Shown here: positions 6,764 through 7,724 of the stretch, piece after piece
Position numbering within the stretch: position 1 is the first letter of the stretch
How the letters are laid out: every line of letters begins with the position of its first letter
Source of the DNA: Candidatus Latescibacterota bacterium
GTDB taxonomy: Bacteria; JAAXHH01; JABIQT01
NCBI GenBank assembly: GCA_018667995.1
Contig: JABIQT010000802.1
Coordinates: 1 to 7,724, forward strand
Reading direction: 5' to 3'
DNA length: 7,724 nt
The notes under the pieces: model-generated
What the model was told of the DNA's origin: nothing
Databases searched by the model: none
What the model saw: only the letters and a program-made list of their open reading frames with translations
Program-made: the position numbers and the translations under genes

Positions 6764-6812
6764 GGGTCCATTATCCTGGCATCGACAAGAACAATGACAA
6801 ATCATTCGTGAT

Positions 6813-6819
6813 AAAGGAG
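6813..6819 (+). promoter_or_regulatory. Ribosome binding site of the FAH-family gene
   Basis: AAAGGAG ends nine bases before ATG 6829. It is a good match and fixes the start at MKFVQFYDPGSG, the N-terminus expected for this family. Confidence 0.8.
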
Positions 6820-6828
6820 TTTGTTAGC

Positions 6829-7724
6829 ATGAAATTCGTTCAATTCTACGATCCCGGTTCCGGGACAGGTGTGGGTGTGGTAGAGGGAGACACGATCATC
6901 GATCTGACCGAGATAAATCCCGATGTGGAAACTGTCAACGACCTCTATCAAATCGCGTCTGCAGCGCGAATGACCATGTCCGAACTGGCGGACCGCATGC
7001 TCCAGGATGCTCATGACCCAACAGAGTACGCCTATGACCTTCTGGATACGCAGCCGAGCACAGGCGTCATGCACCTGATCATGCCGATAATCGCTCCAGA
7101 AGTCTGGGGATTCGGAGTAACCTATGAGCGGAGCGCCTCCATCCGGGATTCAGATTCGGCCCGATCCATCTATGATCAGGTCTATGAGGCAGACAGACCC
7201 GAGGCTTTCTTCAAAGCCACCCCCTCCCGTTGTTCCGGTCCCAACGGCCCGATCTGTGTTCGAAGTGATTCCACACTGACCGCCACCGAGGCCGAATTCG
7301 CCTATGTGCTTGGTGATGCCGGTGAGATCATCGGATACACCCTGTGCAATGACGTATCGGCCTGGGATCTTGAACGCGAGAACCCGCTGTATTTGAATCA
7401 GTCCAAGATATATATGGGCTGCTGTGCTTTCGGCCCTACGCTCGTTACGCCCGATGAGCTGACGGATCCCTACAACGTCGAGATAACCTGTGAGATCATC
7501 CGCGGTGAGACATCCGTTTTCAAAGATAGCGCAAACACCTCTCAGCTGGCCAAGCGATTTGATGTGCTCAATACGTACCTGTATCGGGACAATCCAATTC
7601 CGCCCTGCACCATGGTCTCCACCGGCACAGGGATCATGATCCCCAATGACCTGAATATGGTGGAAGGGGACATCGTTCGCATATCCGCTGAGGGGATCGG
7701 GGTGCTGTCGAATGTGGTTCGGCA
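6829..7724 (+). CDS. Fumarylacetoacetate-hydrolase family enzyme, 2-keto-3-deoxy-D-arabinonate dehydratase-like (3' end cut)
   Basis: The frame runs 298 codons to the right edge with no stop. The protein is probably nearly complete, since the final GIGVLSNVV matches the usual family C-terminus. The N-terminal domain (1-75) starts MKFVQFYDPGSG. The FAH catalytic domain follows, with GFGVTYERSASIRDSD (94-109), YDQVYEADRPEAFFKATPSR (115-134), metal ligands E154 and E156 in TEAEF, D175 in LCNDVSAWD, and ENPLYLNQSKIYMGCC (184-199). The E-x-E then D spacing of 19 residues equals that I recall for archaeal 2-keto-3-deoxy-arabinonate dehydratase (E143, E145, D164). Such enzymes act in the cytoplasm on 2-keto sugar acids; other family members hydrolyse C-C bonds or isomerise aromatic breakdown products. 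The common SxRD motif reads SAWD (W179). The gene is divergent from the MFS exporter. The family is secure; the reaction is an inference. Confidence 0.92.
   Translation, partial: MKFVQFYDPGSGTGVGVVEGDTIIDLTEINPDVETVNDLYQIASAARMTMSELADRMLQDAHDPTEYAYDLLDTQPSTGVMHLIMPIIAPEVWGFGVTYERSASIRDSDSARSIYDQVYEADRPEAFFKATPSRCSGPNGPICVRSDSTLTATEAEFAYVLGDAGEIIGYTLCNDVSAWDLERENPLYLNQSKIYMGCCAFGPTLVTPDELTDPYNVEITCEIIRGETSVFKDSANTSQLAKRFDVLNTYLYRDNPIPPCTMVSTGTGIMIPNDLNMVEGDIVRISAEGIGVLSNVVR

Noticed and set aside
6596-6805. 70-residue N-terminal extension of the MFS exporter
   Set aside because: Its composition (many Cys, Arg and Pro, no membrane pattern) is unlike the family, no ribosome site precedes its ATG codons, and it would cover the divergent control region.
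6802-7074. - strand open frame of 90 codons over the start of the FAH-family gene
   Set aside because: It is antisense to a well-supported coding region with a good ribosome site, and the product is not recognisable.

Overview
The window is an ordinary bacterial chromosomal stretch with six protein genes, two of them cut by the window ends. No RNA genes, mobile elements, CRISPR arrays or phage genes were seen. An RND transporter and a signal-peptide-bearing amidohydrolase point to a Gram-negative cell envelope. Base composition is moderate by eye. Clear Shine-Dalgarno sequences precede four of the five visible gene starts, and two starts are TTG and GTG, which argues against typical Bacteroidota. 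I cannot place the organism more closely.

Left block (1-3148, + strand): the C-terminal part of an RND efflux pump, then a thiamine-diphosphate (ThDP) enzyme of the acetolactate-synthase/decarboxylase superfamily (TTG start), then a CPBP-family intramembrane protease (GTG start). The gaps are 53 and 18 bases, so the last two are very probably co-transcribed and all three may form one operon. They do not make an obvious pathway.

Middle block (3151-4671, - strand): an amidohydrolase with an N-terminal signal peptide, convergent with the CPBP gene. The two stop codons are separated by only two bases. Its start is set by an AGGAGA ribosome site, well inside the longest possible reading frame. 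Upstream lies a gene-free stretch of about 590 bases (4780-5365) holding two inverted repeats and no convincing gene.

Right block (5366-7724): an MFS exporter resembling the fosmidomycin-resistance (Fsr) group on the - strand, divergent from a fumarylacetoacetate-hydrolase (FAH) fold enzyme on the + strand. The FAH gene runs off the right end still open after 298 codons. Its closest remembered relatives are 2-keto-3-deoxy-D-arabinonate dehydratase-like proteins, which suggests sugar-acid or related 2-keto-acid catabolism. A 233-base divergent control region separates the two genes.

The most interesting non-coding signal is an identical 14-base motif, containing a -35-like core, upstream of both the amidohydrolase and the FAH gene. 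It has the same orientation and a similar distance to each start. I found no convincing evidence of an undescribed multi-gene system; the findings are modest leads.
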